NCBI RefSeq assembly: GCF_033060595.1
Contig: NZ_CP133038.1
Location: 496,001-560,000, forward strand
Direction of reading: 5' to 3'
Origin: Pyramidobacter sp. YE332
Lineage (GTDB): Bacteria > Synergistota > Synergistia > Synergistales > Dethiosulfovibrionaceae
Length of the DNA: 64,000 nt
The notes under the pieces are model-generated. The model did no database searches. It worked only from the letters and a program-made list of their open reading frames with translations, and had not been told where the DNA came from. Below, one piece after another: positions 16,935 to 26,132 of this stretch; within the stretch, counting starts at the first letter, position 1; the number at the start of each line of letters is the position of its first letter. A program made the translations under genes and the position numbers.

Positions 16935-16943
16935 TGGTACAAT
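16935..16943 (+). promoter_or_regulatory. Extended -10 promoter of the RND efflux pair
   Basis: TGG-TACAAT, an extended -10 element, about 80 bases upstream of the adaptor start. There is no good -35 box. Confidence 0.4.
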
Positions 16944-17023
16944 CAACGCGGTGGATTTCCGGAGTTTGCGGGCGTTTTTTTCGCCGCCTGCGGAAGCGAA
17001 AGAATGGCACTGGAGGAATGAGG

Positions 17024-18196
17024 ATGAAAAAGTTTTCCGCTTTTTCGCTGCTGAAAATGGCCGCCGGGCTGGCCGCGATCTTCGCCGCCTGCGCGGGGAT
17101 CGAGGGATTCCGTCAGCTGCGCGAGCCGAAGCCCGAGCCGGAGATCGTCCGCCCCGTGCGCACGGTCAGGCTCGACAGCGGCGCGGGCGAGAACGTACAT
17201 CGCTATTTCGGCACCGTGCAGGGGGCGCAGCGCGTCAACCTGTCGTTCCGCGTCTCGGGGCCGCTGCTCGAACTGCCGGCCGAAAAGGGCGTCGCCGTGA
17301 AGAAAGGCGAACTGCTGGGCCGCATCGATCCGCGCGATTTCCAGACCCGCCTGACGCAGGCGCAGGCCGCGCTGTCGCAGGCGCGCGCCCAGTACAGCGA
17401 CGCCGCCACCAACTTCAAACGTTACGACGAGCTTTACAGGCAGAAAGTCATCGCCGCGGCGCAGTACGACGCCTACAAGACGCAGCTGAACGTGGCGCGC
17501 TCCGCCGTGCAGCAGGCCGAGGCCCAGGCGCGCACGGCCGCCGACGCGCTGCGCGACACCGAGCTGCGCGCCCCCTTCGACGGCGTCGTCGTCGACCGCA
17601 TGGCCGAGAAGTTTCAGGACGTGCTGCCCAAGCAGCCCATCCTCAGCCTTCAGGACATTTCCACGCTGGAGATCGTCTTCGCCGTGCCCGACAAGGACGT
17701 GCTCAGCGCCCCCGTGCCGGCCGGCGCCGACGCCCGCGATCTGGCGCGATACGCCGCCTCCTTCGGCATGGAGGCCCGCTTCGACGCCATCGCGGGCCGG
17801 TCGTTCCCCGTGCGCCTCAAGGAATTCGCCGCGCAGGCCGATCCGCGCACCAAAACGTATCCCGTCACCGTCACCATGCCTCAGCCGGAGGGCGCGCGCG
17901 TGCTGCCCGGCATGGCCGTCACCGTGACGGTGGATTTCTCCGCCGGCGCGGCGAAAAACCGCTTCCTCGTGCCCGAGCCGGCCGTGCTGACCGGCGAGGA
18001 CGGAGCGCGCTGGCTGTGGCGCTTCGAAGACGGGCAGGTCCGGCGCGTGCCCGTCGCTGTCGCCGGCTGGAAGGGCGCCCGCCTCGAAGTGAGCGGAAAG
18101 ATGCTGCGCGACGGCGACCTGATCGTCACGGCCGGCGTGCATTTTTTGAAGGACGGTCAGAAAGTCCGCCTGATGAAAGCCGGTGAACGGTCATGA
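17024..18196 (+). CDS. RND efflux periplasmic adaptor (membrane fusion protein)
   Basis: A 390-residue periplasmic adaptor joining an RND pump to an outer-membrane channel. It starts with a hydrophobic N-terminal segment (FSLLKMAAGLAAIFAACAG, possibly a lipoprotein signal with an atypical Phe at -3). The lipoyl/barrel-sandwich half GTVQGAQRVNLSFRVSG and PAEKGVAVKKGELLGRID comes next. A coiled-coil hairpin (about 100-175) with ALSQARAQYSDAATNFKRYD and its partner follows, then the second lipoyl half TELRAPFDGVVVDRMAE and a beta-barrel domain. The second of two nearby in-frame ATGs (17024) is chosen since TGGAGG lies seven bases upstream. Its stop overlaps the permease start by four bases (ATGA). 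Confidence 0.92.
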   Translation: MKKFSAFSLLKMAAGLAAIFAACAGIEGFRQLREPKPEPEIVRPVRTVRLDSGAGENVHRYFGTVQGAQRVNLSFRVSGPLLELPAEKGVAVKKGELLGRIDPRDFQTRLTQAQAALSQARAQYSDAATNFKRYDELYRQKVIAAAQYDAYKTQLNVARSAVQQAEAQARTAADALRDTELRAPFDGVVVDRMAEKFQDVLPKQPILSLQDISTLEIVFAVPDKDVLSAPVPAGADARDLARYAASFGMEARFDAIAGRSFPVRLKEFAAQADPRTKTYPVTVTMPQPEGARVLPGMAVTVTVDFSAGAAKNRFLVPEPAVLTGEDGARWLWRFEDGQVRRVPVAVAGWKGARLEVSGKMLRDGDLIVTAGVHFLKDGQKVRLMKAGERS

Positions 18197-21100
18197 GCGT
18201 CGCGCGCGCCAGTCTGAAACGCCGCGCCGTCGTCCTGTTCCTCTGCACCCTGGTGGCGATCGCGGGCGTGGCGGCGTATTTCCGCATCGGCAAGCTGGAA
18301 GACCCTTCTTTCACGATCAAGACCGCCGTGGTCACCATCGTCTATCCGGGCTCCACGGCCTACGAGGTGGAACGCGAAGTGACCAGCCGCGTCGAGGACG
18401 CCGTGCAGGCCATGGGCGAGATCAAGCGCATCCGCTCGCGTTCCGTTCCCGGCATGGCGATCGTCTACGTGGACATCAAGGATAAATACGCGTCGAAAGA
18501 CCTGCCGGAGATCTGGGACGTGCTGCGCCAGAAGCTGAACGACGTGCAGGTCTTCATGCCCGCCGGCAGCACGATCATGGTCGACAACGACTTCGGCGAC
18601 GTTTACGGTCAGTATTACGCGCTCGTCGGAGACGGGTACACGATGAAGGAGCTGTGGGATTACGCCGATTTCCTCAAAAAGCAGCTCGTGCTCGTGCCCG
18701 GCGTGGCCAGCGTGAAGATCCTCGGCGAGCAGAAGGAAGCCGTTTACGTGGAGTTCTCGGCCACGCGCCTGTCGTCGCTGGGGCTGTCGCCGGGAGCCAT
18801 CTTCAACGTGCTGAACCAGCAGAACACGCTTTCGGCTCTGGGCACGACGACGCTCGGCGACCGCTTTGTGCGCGTCTCGCCGACGGGCGCCATCATGTCG
18901 GTGGACGACATCGGCGATCTCGTCATCGGCGGCGTCGGCGGGCAGCTGATCCGCCTGCGCGAGGTGGCGACGGTGCGCCGCGATTTCGTCGATCCGCAGA
19001 GTTTCATGATGCGTTTCAACGGCCGTCCGGCGCTGGGCATCGGCATCGCCACGGTCACCGGCGGCAACGTCGTGACGATGGGCGAGGGCGTTTCGAGGCG
19101 CCTGCGCGAGCTGGAAGTGCACCGCCCGATCGGCATGGAGCTGAACGAGATCTACATGCAGTCCGACCAGGTGACGCGCTCGGTGCAGAATTTCATCGTC
19201 AACCTGATCGAGTCGCTGGCCATCGTCGTCGGCGTGCTGCTCGTGTTCATGGGCATGCGTACCGGGCTGATCATCGGCGCCGTGCTACTGCTCACCGTGG
19301 CGGGCACGTTCGCGATCATGAACGCCTGCGGCATCTTTTTGCAGATCGTCTCGCTGGCCTCGCTGATTATCGCGCTCGGCTCGCTGGTGGACAACGCCAT
19401 CGTCGTTTCCGAGGGCATGCTCGTCGGCGTGGAGCGCGGCATGAACGCCGAAGACGCCGCCGATCAGGCCGTAGAAGGCTCCAAATGGGCCATGCTGGGC
19501 GGCACCTTCATCGCCGTGCTGGCCTTCGCCCCCATCGGCCTGTCGCAGGACAGCACGGGCGAGTTCTGCCGCTCGCTGCTGCAGGTCGTGGGCATCTCCA
19601 TGATGTTGAGCTGGGGCGCGGCGCTGACCGTGACGCCCGTCTTCGGACAGCTCATGCTCAAGCCGTCGCCGCAGAAGGACGACCCTTACGACCGGCCGCT
19701 GTTCCGCGCCTACCGAGCCCTGCTCGAGAGCTGCCTGCGCCATCGTTTCATCTCCATGGCGCTGACGGCGGCGCTGTTCGCGCTCTCCTGCTGGGGTCTG
19801 GCGCGCCTTGACACGTCGTTCTTCCCGGACGCCAACACGGTCTACTACACCGTCGATCTGTGGAGCGACGAGGGCGCGTCGCTGGCGGCGCAGCGTTCCG
19901 CCGCCATGGATCTGGAGCGGTTTTTGCGCTCGCAGCCCAACGTGAAAAACGTCACCGGTTTCATCGGCGGCGGCAGTCTGCGCTTCATGCTCACCTATTC
20001 GCCGCCCGATCCCGACACAGCCTACGCGCAGTTGCTGGTGGAGATGAAAGATCCCGAAGACACCCGCGCCATGCTGCTGCGGACGCAGAAACGTCTCGAC
20101 GAGGAAATGCCGCAGCTGACGGGCGTGTGCAAGCTCTTCTCCAAGGGCAGCGGCATGGCGCCGAAACTCGAAGCCCGCTTTTACGGCGAGGATCCGGCCG
20201 TACTGCGCGATTTGGGCGAACAGGCGCTGCGCATCGTCGAGGCCGATCCCAGCCACAATTTCGCGCGCATCGACTGGCGCCAGCCTGTGGAAGTGATCCA
20301 TCCGCGCGTGCTCAAGGATCAGATGCAGAATCTCGGCCTGACGCGCCCGCAGCTCAATCAGGCTCTGCTCATCGCCACCACGGGGCTGCCGATCGGCGCG
20401 TTCCGCGACGGCGACAAAACGCTGGCGATCATGGCGGCCCTCGTGCCGGAGCAGCGCAACCAGATCGACCGGATCAAATCGCTACCCGTCTGGGCGCCGG
20501 CCGCGAACGCCACCGTGCCGCTGGGCACCGTGATCTCGTCCCTCGACGTGGATTACGAGGACAACATCGTCATGCGCCGCAACCGCAGCCGCGTGCTCAC
20601 CGTGGCCAGCGAGGTCAAGCTGGGGCATAACGCCGACGCCATGCTGGAACGCGTGCGCGCCCCGATCGAGGCCATCGAGCTGCCCGTGGGTTACTCGCTG
20701 GAATGGGGCGGCGAGAAGGAACTTTCCGACGACGCCATCGGCGGCATGAAGGTGGCCTTTCTGCCCGCGCTGCTGATCATGTTCACGATCATGGTGTTCC
20801 TGTTCAACGGCTTCCGCCAGCCGCTGATCATCTTCGGCGTGCTGCCGCTGATCCTCATCGGCGTCGTCCCCGGACTGTGGCTGGCCGGCATGAACATGAG
20901 CTTTCTGGCCATCGTCGGCCTGCTCAGCCTTGTGGGGATGCTGGCCAAGAACTCGATCGTGCTGCTCGATCAGGTCAGCGCCGATTTCGCCGCCGGGCGC
21001 GACCGCTACGAAGCCATCGTCGTGGACGGCGTCGGACGCCTGCGCCCCGTCGCCATGTCGGCGCTCACTACCGTGCTCGGCATGGTCCCGCTGATCTGGG

Positions 21101-21234
21101 ACCTGATGTTCGGCCCCATGGCCGTCACCATCATGGCCGGGCTCACCGTGAGCACCATCCTGACCCTGATCGTCATCCCCGTCCTCACCGCCGTCGTCTA
21201 CAACGTCCCCTGCCCGCCGAGAAAACGCGACTGA
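18193..21234 (+). CDS. RND family efflux permease (1013 aa)
   Basis: A proton-driven inner-membrane pump of the resistance-nodulation-division superfamily. It has one N-terminal helix, a large periplasmic loop (about 30-330), six helices, a second loop (about 550-850) and six final helices. TM4 carries LASLIIALGSLVDNAIVVSE, where the Asp is in the proton relay. FIGGGSLRFML and the second-half ALTTVLGMVPL are typical. Length is normal (1000-1050). It is translationally coupled to the adaptor through an ATGA overlap. No outer-membrane TolC-like gene and no regulator lie beside it, so the outer-membrane partner must be encoded elsewhere. Substrate cannot be read from sequence. Confidence 0.93.
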   Translation: MSVARASLKRRAVVLFLCTLVAIAGVAAYFRIGKLEDPSFTIKTAVVTIVYPGSTAYEVEREVTSRVEDAVQAMGEIKRIRSRSVPGMAIVYVDIKDKYASKDLPEIWDVLRQKLNDVQVFMPAGSTIMVDNDFGDVYGQYYALVGDGYTMKELWDYADFLKKQLVLVPGVASVKILGEQKEAVYVEFSATRLSSLGLSPGAIFNVLNQQNTLSALGTTTLGDRFVRVSPTGAIMSVDDIGDLVIGGVGGQLIRLREVATVRRDFVDPQSFMMRFNGRPALGIGIATVTGGNVVTMGEGVSRRLRELEVHRPIGMELNEIYMQSDQVTRSVQNFIVNLIESLAIVVGVLLVFMGMRTGLIIGAVLLLTVAGTFAIMNACGIFLQIVSLASLIIALGSLVDNAIVVSEGMLVGVERGMNAEDAADQAVEGSKWAMLGGTFIAVLAFAPIGLSQDSTGEFCRSLLQVVGISMMLSWGAALTVTPVFGQLMLKPSPQKDDPYDRPLFRAYRALLESCLRHRFISMALTAALFALSCWGLARLDTSFFPDANTVYYTVDLWSDEGASLAAQRSAAMDLERFLRSQPNVKNVTGFIGGGSLRFMLTYSPPDPDTAYAQLLVEMKDPEDTRAMLLRTQKRLDEEMPQLTGVCKLFSKGSGMAPKLEARFYGEDPAVLRDLGEQALRIVEADPSHNFARIDWRQPVEVIHPRVLKDQMQNLGLTRPQLNQALLIATTGLPIGAFRDGDKTLAIMAALVPEQRNQIDRIKSLPVWAPAANATVPLGTVISSLDVDYEDNIVMRRNRSRVLTVASEVKLGHNADAMLERVRAPIEAIELPVGYSLEWGGEKELSDDAIGGMKVAFLPALLIMFTIMVFLFNGFRQPLIIFGVLPLILIGVVPGLWLAGMNMSFLAIVGLLSLVGMLAKNSIVLLDQVSADFAAGRDRYEAIVVDGVGRLRPVAMSALTTVLGMVPLIWDLMFGPMAVTIMAGLTVSTILTLIVIPVLTAVVYNVPCPPRKRD

Positions 21235-21299
21235 CCGAAAGCGTCCGCGCCGCGGCGGCCGGACTGAAAAATCGAACGCCGACGTTTGGTGCGGACGAT

Positions 21300-21349
21300 A
21301 AGACGGCCGAAACGCGAAGGGAATTTTCCTTTCGCGTTTCGGCCGTCTT
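21300..21349. terminator. Bidirectional terminator between the RND permease and C69 genes
   Basis: Arms of 23 bases with a single G-U type mismatch (21300-21322 and 21327-21349) around a four-base loop, between convergent genes. Confidence 0.8.
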
Positions 21350-21394
21350 GTCTTCGAGCCTGCATCCTTCAAGAATCAGTGCAACATGTGGATG

Positions 21395-22861
21395 TTACTG
21401 GAACAGCACGACCTTGGCGTTTTTGTTGCTGACGCCTTCAGGATCAATCAGGTTGACCTTGGGGCCAGGGACGACCTTGTTGAGTTCCTTGAACACGCCC
21501 TGAAGTCCCTTGGCGATGTCCCAGCTCTTGTCACAGTAAGTTTGGACGAAGTCGCTGATAAGTTTTTTTGCTTCCTCGTCTTTACCTGCGTCGAACAATT
21601 TGATAGCCTGCTTTTCCATCATCTTGTTCTCGTTGAACATGCGGTTTTCGTAAGGCGTCCAGATAGCCTTGAGCACGTCGAAGTAGCAATCTTCGTTGGC
21701 GCGGGCCATGCGATCGAGCATATCGAAGCACCACCAGGGCGACTTGATGTCGTAGGTATTTTCGCCAATGGAAAGCTCTTCAGGAACTTTGGCGCAAAAG
21801 TAGAACGGACGATAACCGGAGCAGTCTGGCGAAGCCATGGCGGCCCAGATCAGAGTACGCATCGCTTCAGGAATCTCGGGATTCGTGCGCATCTGAACGA
21901 CGGCGCTGCCGGCAATGCTGTTGCCGATCATATGCTCGCTGAGGGCGCGAGTGACCTTGGCCATGCCGAAACGCGATTCGAGGAACGAACCGGCCAGTTT
22001 GTTGTCTCTCATAACTTCCATGATGTCTGAGGGGACGATCTTACCCATTTTCTTGGCAAGCATGTCATAAGCACGGCGGCCTTTAGTCTCAAAATTGGGG
22101 CGAGGGTTGATCTGGCTGTAAACTTTGAAGAAGTTGAATTCGTCGCCAGCGGCATGCCAGCCCTTGTCGATGGCATGCTGGATCAGGTCCTCGCTGCACT
22201 CATCGTAAACAGCGCCGATGGAGCACATGTTGGTGAGGGCGAAAACACCTTCATTAGGATCGATCTTGCGGGCGATCCAGCGGCGGTCTGAGGTCTCAAG
22301 CACCCAGGCCTCATGAGGATCAACAATCAGGAAGGAATTCCAGTATACGTACAGGTCGGAAGCGCTGGGAGGATTAGCATTGCCTCCCTGACCGTATTTT
22401 TCGATCATGTCAATGATGACATGCATAGCTTCATAAGCGGTGGCGCCGCGCTCAACAGCAAGCCGGTTCAGGTCATGGCCATTCATACCCTCTTCCTCAT
22501 GATGAACAGGGTCTTTGGTAAGGATCAATTCGTTTCCGCAACAGACGCCTTTTTCATTCATTTCGATCTCGCCACCCCAGCCCCAGTAGGGTTCAGCGCC
22601 AATCACGGAGTAAGTAACAGGAGCTTGGGGGATTTCGCAGTGGCTGACTTTGACGGTCTCGCCGACGGCATGATTGCCACCTTGATGGAACTTGAAGGTC
22701 ATGCACTCTTCGTTGTTCCGATTGCTATTCTTGGCCCACATCATGTTGCCGTCAGCGCTACCCTTGGGGGTAACGACAACCATGTCACATGCTGCGGCCA
22801 CACTAGCAACCAGAGAAACAATAGCCATAGCAACACTTAACTTTCTGAGTCCGTTACGCAT
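21395..22861 (-). CDS. Secreted C69-family dipeptidase (PepD-like Ntn hydrolase)
   Basis: A 488-residue dipeptidase of the Ntn-hydrolase fold. Residues 1-24 form a signal peptide or propeptide; Cys25 in VAAACDMVVV would become the N-terminal nucleophile after cleavage. The family motif continues as GSADGNMMWAKNSNRNNEE. Later conserved segments include CNELILTKDPV-like and DSHEAWVLE-like stretches (HEAWVLETSDRRWIARK). The ATG at 22861 is preferred with AAGGAG eight bases upstream. It is the last gene of a minus-strand run after a permease, a 53-aa protein, an M14-type hydrolase and a DUF6305-like protein, suggesting an extracytoplasmic peptide-processing module. G+C is lower than in flanking genes. 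Confidence 0.9.
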   Translation of the reverse strand: MRNGLRKLSVAMAIVSLVASVAAACDMVVVTPKGSADGNMMWAKNSNRNNEECMTFKFHQGGNHAVGETVKVSHCEIPQAPVTYSVIGAEPYWGWGGEIEMNEKGVCCGNELILTKDPVHHEEEGMNGHDLNRLAVERGATAYEAMHVIIDMIEKYGQGGNANPPSASDLYVYWNSFLIVDPHEAWVLETSDRRWIARKIDPNEGVFALTNMCSIGAVYDECSEDLIQHAIDKGWHAAGDEFNFFKVYSQINPRPNFETKGRRAYDMLAKKMGKIVPSDIMEVMRDNKLAGSFLESRFGMAKVTRALSEHMIGNSIAGSAVVQMRTNPEIPEAMRTLIWAAMASPDCSGYRPFYFCAKVPEELSIGENTYDIKSPWWCFDMLDRMARANEDCYFDVLKAIWTPYENRMFNENKMMEKQAIKLFDAGKDEEAKKLISDFVQTYCDKSWDIAKGLQGVFKELNKVVPGPKVNLIDPEGVSNKNAKVVLFQ

Positions 22862-22965
22862 AGAACATTCTCCTTTCATGAATTGAACAACGTTTAAAGC
22901 TTTTTACCTGAAGGCACCGAGTGCGTATTGCAGCGGTGCCTGTACTGCACCTGGTTTTTGCGAAT

Positions 22966-23520
22966 TTATTGGTTGGGAAACAGCTTTTTTAGGTTCTTTG
23001 CGAGGAAGGCGGCCTTGGGCATAGTGATCAACGGAATGTTATTCTTTGCACAGGTATCAGTGAAATAACCATCCTCATTGCCAGCGTCATAAACGATGCA
23101 GGTGGCCGCGTATTTCATACTCGCTTCGATGAAAGGTTGCGAGGTGGTCCCGCGTCGGGCCTTGCCTCCAATGTGGACGCAAATGATGGGGATGCCGGCG
23201 GTGTGGGCGGCTTCGATCAGATCGTTGACGCGAGCCAGCTCGGACGTTTCGTCGATACCAGCGCTACCGAGGCCTTTCAGGCTGTGTCCGGGAACGACGA
23301 CGAGAGTTTTAATGCCTTCGAGCTTGGCGGGCTTGGCTAGATTTTCTAAAATGGTCTTGATGTTGGCCTTTTCAAAGTGAAAATTTACGGTGGCCGCTTC
23401 GATGCTTTGACCGGCTGACGTGATGAGCACAGGTGCCTCAAAGGTATTCTGTGCAAGAGCGGAGCCTGTCATGAGCATTATGGTCAGAAGAACAAAAATG
23501 GCAACTTTCAGCGTTTTCAC
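22966..23520 (-). CDS. Secreted DUF6305-like protein
   Basis: A 184-residue exported protein with a clear signal peptide (MKTLKVAIFVLLTIMLMTGS, cleavage after ALA). The mature part looks like a small alpha/beta (flavodoxin- or hydrolase-like) fold: KTLVVVPGHSLKGLGSAGID, IPIICVHIGGKARRG, and ATCIVYDAGNEDGYFTDTCA. From memory it resembles the uncharacterised DUF6305 family; I cannot confirm that here. No catalytic triad is obvious. It sits 26 bases downstream of the M14-type gene and 104 bases upstream of the C69 gene. A role as substrate-binding partner of the adjacent permease is possible because no DctP is present in the cassette; this is speculation. Confidence 0.7.
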   Translation of the reverse strand: MKTLKVAIFVLLTIMLMTGSALAQNTFEAPVLITSAGQSIEAATVNFHFEKANIKTILENLAKPAKLEGIKTLVVVPGHSLKGLGSAGIDETSELARVNDLIEAAHTAGIPIICVHIGGKARRGTTSQPFIEASMKYAATCIVYDAGNEDGYFTDTCAKNNIPLITMPKAAFLAKNLKKLFPNQ

Positions 23521-23546
23521 AATGATTCCTCCTTAACAATATCATT

Positions 23547-24698
23547 TTATTTCTCTGGTGCGTGAAGGAAGGCTCCCACACCTTTTTCCACAACTGCTCT
23601 GTACGACGGAATGCTCTCTGCTTCAATGGCGCGATCTGGATAAAGCTCATTAAAGGAATTGATAATTTCTTCAGCGCTCTTGATCTGACGCGCGACGCGC
23701 AACGACAATGGCCAACCATTTTCATCCATATCAACGAACAGGCGTCCCAGTTTGCCGGCTTTGATATAGTTTATATCCTGACCGGTTACGATCAAGTCGT
23801 TTGTCATTTTGCCATGGAAACGACCCTGTGACGGATTGGGAGTTTCCATCAGGAACGGCATGGTTGTGGGGGAGTAATCGCCAACTTCGCGATGAAAGAA
23901 TCCATGAAGGTTGCCTGGAGAGGCCTCCATGGTGTACTGCAGATCTTCCATGGAGAGGTTGAATTCGGCTCCCAACGCCACTTTGTTGCTCTTCTCGGGA
24001 TAGCAGATAGCGTTGATTAAGAAATATTCCAACGGCGCTTCGTGAAAGTCGGCGGCAAGATCAATTTTTTCCTTGCGCATCAGTTCCATATAAGCGTATG
24101 CGAGCTTTTCCGTATAGGTACCGTCTGGACGGCCGGGCCAGCAGCGGTTCAGATTGCGCGATTCTTCGCCAGCCATGCTCTGCAACGACTGGTGATGTAC
24201 AAAAATATCGGGGTCTGGCCACTGGTAGATGGGGTTGGTGTAGCGCGAACCGAACTTGAACCAGCGTTTGCCGTTCGGTGTATCAACGTAATAGCGGTCG
24301 AGGAAACCTTCCAGTGGCGTCGTATGTGTCAGACCGCTGGGATTGGCGCGTGGCACGATAAAAACGCGCCCTTTTTTCACGCGAAGATTTTCAATCATCA
24401 CAATTGCGGCGACGTGACCTGAAGGCTCGTCGTTATGTGTGCCGCCGAGGATTAGCATAGAAGCGCCGGGCATGCCGCTGTCGAACACATAAACCTCACC
24501 GTCGGCTGTCGTCCCTCGGACGTCGTCGAAATATTCGCTGAGACGGGCGATACGAGTCAGAGCAGCGCTGGGATAAATAGGGAACTGTTGTCGCGATTCA
24601 ATGAAGACCTTCCGACTGCCGACGAACAGTCCGCCAAGAATGGCAAATGCGCAGAGCGATTTGATGAGATTGTCGGAGGAAAAGATTCTTTTATCCAT
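23547..24698 (-). CDS. Membrane-anchored succinylglutamate desuccinylase/aspartoacylase-type M14 hydrolase
   Basis: A zinc-dependent hydrolase of the AstE/AspA branch of M14, 383 residues. A hydrophobic N-terminal helix (about 12-27, LIKSLCAFAILGGLFVG) should anchor it with the catalytic part outside the cytoplasm. Zinc ligands are visible as H88 and E91 in GGTHNDEPSG. ESRNLNRCWPG (about 179-189) matches the substrate-carboxylate Asn/Arg motif, and DFHEAP (H219, E220) is the next conserved site. The ATG at 24698 is chosen since AGGTGG lies eight bases upstream; an in-frame GTG sits 12 bases higher. Homologues remove acyl groups from N-acyl amino acids or trim peptides. It follows the 53-aa membrane protein by 12 bases. 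Confidence 0.82.
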   Translation of the reverse strand: MDKRIFSSDNLIKSLCAFAILGGLFVGSRKVFIESRQQFPIYPSAALTRIARLSEYFDDVRGTTADGEVYVFDSGMPGASMLILGGTHNDEPSGHVAAIVMIENLRVKKGRVFIVPRANPSGLTHTTPLEGFLDRYYVDTPNGKRWFKFGSRYTNPIYQWPDPDIFVHHQSLQSMAGEESRNLNRCWPGRPDGTYTEKLAYAYMELMRKEKIDLAADFHEAPLEYFLINAICYPEKSNKVALGAEFNLSMEDLQYTMEASPGNLHGFFHREVGDYSPTTMPFLMETPNPSQGRFHGKMTNDLIVTGQDINYIKAGKLGRLFVDMDENGWPLSLRVARQIKSAEEIINSFNELYPDRAIEAESIPSYRAVVEKGVGAFLHAPEK

Positions 24699-24710
24699 GG
24701 TCTCCGCCAC

Positions 24711-24872
24711 CTATTTGATGTTGAACAGGCGCAGCAACAATGGCAATAGAATGATGACACCGAGAATTTTTTTCGTCATCGAATTATGCCTGAAGATATT
24801 AACGGCGAACAGCATAGCTATCAGGATGAAAATGAGACGGTAGCACCATGTGATTCCATTATAAATGCCCAT
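24711..24872 (-). CDS. Small two-helix membrane protein (53 aa)
   Basis: A short gene in the gap between the permease and the M14-type hydrolase. It begins MGIYNGITWCYRLIFILIAM, reaches a second hydrophobic stretch ILGVIILLPLLLRLF and ends NIK. Two transmembrane helices separated by a short basic loop (RHNSMTKK) are predicted. The start codon has a good ribosome binding site (AGGTGGTGG, eight bases upstream), and the flanking genes are packed 14 bases before and 12 bases after, which argues that it is real. It matches no family I can name. Its place beside a DctM-like permease suggests a miniature small subunit analogous to DctQ; that is inference. Confidence 0.7.
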   Translation of the reverse strand: MGIYNGITWCYRLIFILIAMLFAVNIFRHNSMTKKILGVIILLPLLLRLFNIK

Positions 24873-24886
24873 TTTCAAACCACCAC

Positions 24887-26122
24887 CTATACGAATACAC
24901 GAGCAATCGTGTTGGAAAAAATCACGAAAAGCAGCGAGAACAGAGCGATCATGATGATATACGGCATCATGGAATGCAAGATCTTGCCGTAATCATTGAC
25001 CCCCAGCACTTCACCGGCGACCTTGCTTACGATGGCTGTGGGCGGAATAAGCTGGCTCAAAGCACACAGTACCGAGCAGCCGGCCGTAACCACGATCGTG
25101 TTATGTCCCAGCAGAGCCAGAACCAACGGCAGTCCAAACAGCGCTGCACCGCCTAGCATGGAAACCGCACCGCCCAACAACGGCAGCGCAACCAGCAGAA
25201 CCAGATAAATACCAACTGGCGGCAGGCTCATACAAGAGGTGATGATGTCACCTTTGATGCCGGTCAACGTTGCGATCTGCACCAGAACACCGACGCTAAG
25301 GAGCAGTGCCGCTGTGTCGAGCACGGGATTGTCGATCGATCTGAGCAACACCGTCCCCATGCCTTTGACATGTCCTGTCAGTAACACACATAACATGGCT
25401 GTTGTGAACGCCAACGGTGTGCCAAGGTCGGGAACCTGTCTGGGGAATGCACGGGGCAGGCCAATTAGCAGAAGGAGTACAAAGATGGGGAGGTATACAA
25501 CAGGTTTTAGAACACTAGAGAGCGGATTGTTCGTCAACTTATGATTCTCAGATGTTTTAAAACGGCGTGCTATCTTAGTCCCCATACACAATACGATCAT
25601 GATTCCCAATGGAATTGTAATTGCTGGCAGAACGAGTCCAAACCCTTCATAAGGCATGTTAATCGCACAGGCAATGATCATAACAGGGATATTGAGCGGC
25701 CCGGTAACGCTGCCCAGCATGGCGCCGAGAGATATAAAAGCCACCGCTTTTTCAGGAACGAAGCCCATTTCTATCAGCAATGGATAGGCCAGCCCGCCAA
25801 TGATCAACACGGCTGGAACTCCTAAACCGGTAAACATACCAGGTATATAGAGCAGCGCCATGACAGTAAACAGGAAAAACGACGGATGACGGTCCATCAT
25901 ACGGGCCAAGCGCTGCATCAACAGGTCAATTGCGCCACTAGCTTCATAAACGCGGAGGAACATTACACCTGTCAGGATGACCACGACAATATTCAAATAA
26001 CCAAACTCACCTTCGATTAACTGCCGATACGGCACTCCGTATCCCGTTGCCAGCGAAAGTACAACGCTGACCAAGAGCAGATAGAAGGCAACTGGCATAT
26101 GGATTTTTCTTAAAAAGTTCAC
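24887..26122 (-). CDS. DctM-like (IT superfamily) permease
   Basis: A 411-residue inner-membrane carrier with about eleven hydrophobic helices. Sequences such as MFTGLGVPAVLIIGGLAYPL, SLGAMLGSVTGPLNIPVMI and LSQLIPPTAIVSKVAGEVLG resemble the large permease of TRAP transporters and other ion-transporter superfamily carriers, but no DctP or standard DctQ is adjacent. The start is probably the GTG at 26122, with GAGGTG six bases upstream; another GTG nine bases higher is in frame. It starts 11 bases after the glycerate kinase stop. Substrate is unknown; the companion hydrolases suggest acyl-amino acids or peptides. G+C drops sharply compared with glxK. Confidence 0.8.
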   Translation of the reverse strand: MNFLRKIHMPVAFYLLLVSVVLSLATGYGVPYRQLIEGEFGYLNIVVVILTGVMFLRVYEASGAIDLLMQRLARMMDRHPSFFLFTVMALLYIPGMFTGLGVPAVLIIGGLAYPLLIEMGFVPEKAVAFISLGAMLGSVTGPLNIPVMIIACAINMPYEGFGLVLPAITIPLGIMIVLCMGTKIARRFKTSENHKLTNNPLSSVLKPVVYLPIFVLLLLIGLPRAFPRQVPDLGTPLAFTTAMLCVLLTGHVKGMGTVLLRSIDNPVLDTAALLLSVGVLVQIATLTGIKGDIITSCMSLPPVGIYLVLLVALPLLGGAVSMLGGAALFGLPLVLALLGHNTIVVTAGCSVLCALSQLIPPTAIVSKVAGEVLGVNDYGKILHSMMPYIIMIALFSLLFVIFSNTIARVFV

Positions 26123-26132
26123 TGATGTCACC

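Noticed and set aside
22912-22941. Terminator between the DUF6305-like and C69 genes
   Set aside because: An eight-base stem exists but has a 14-base loop and no T run, so it is not convincing.
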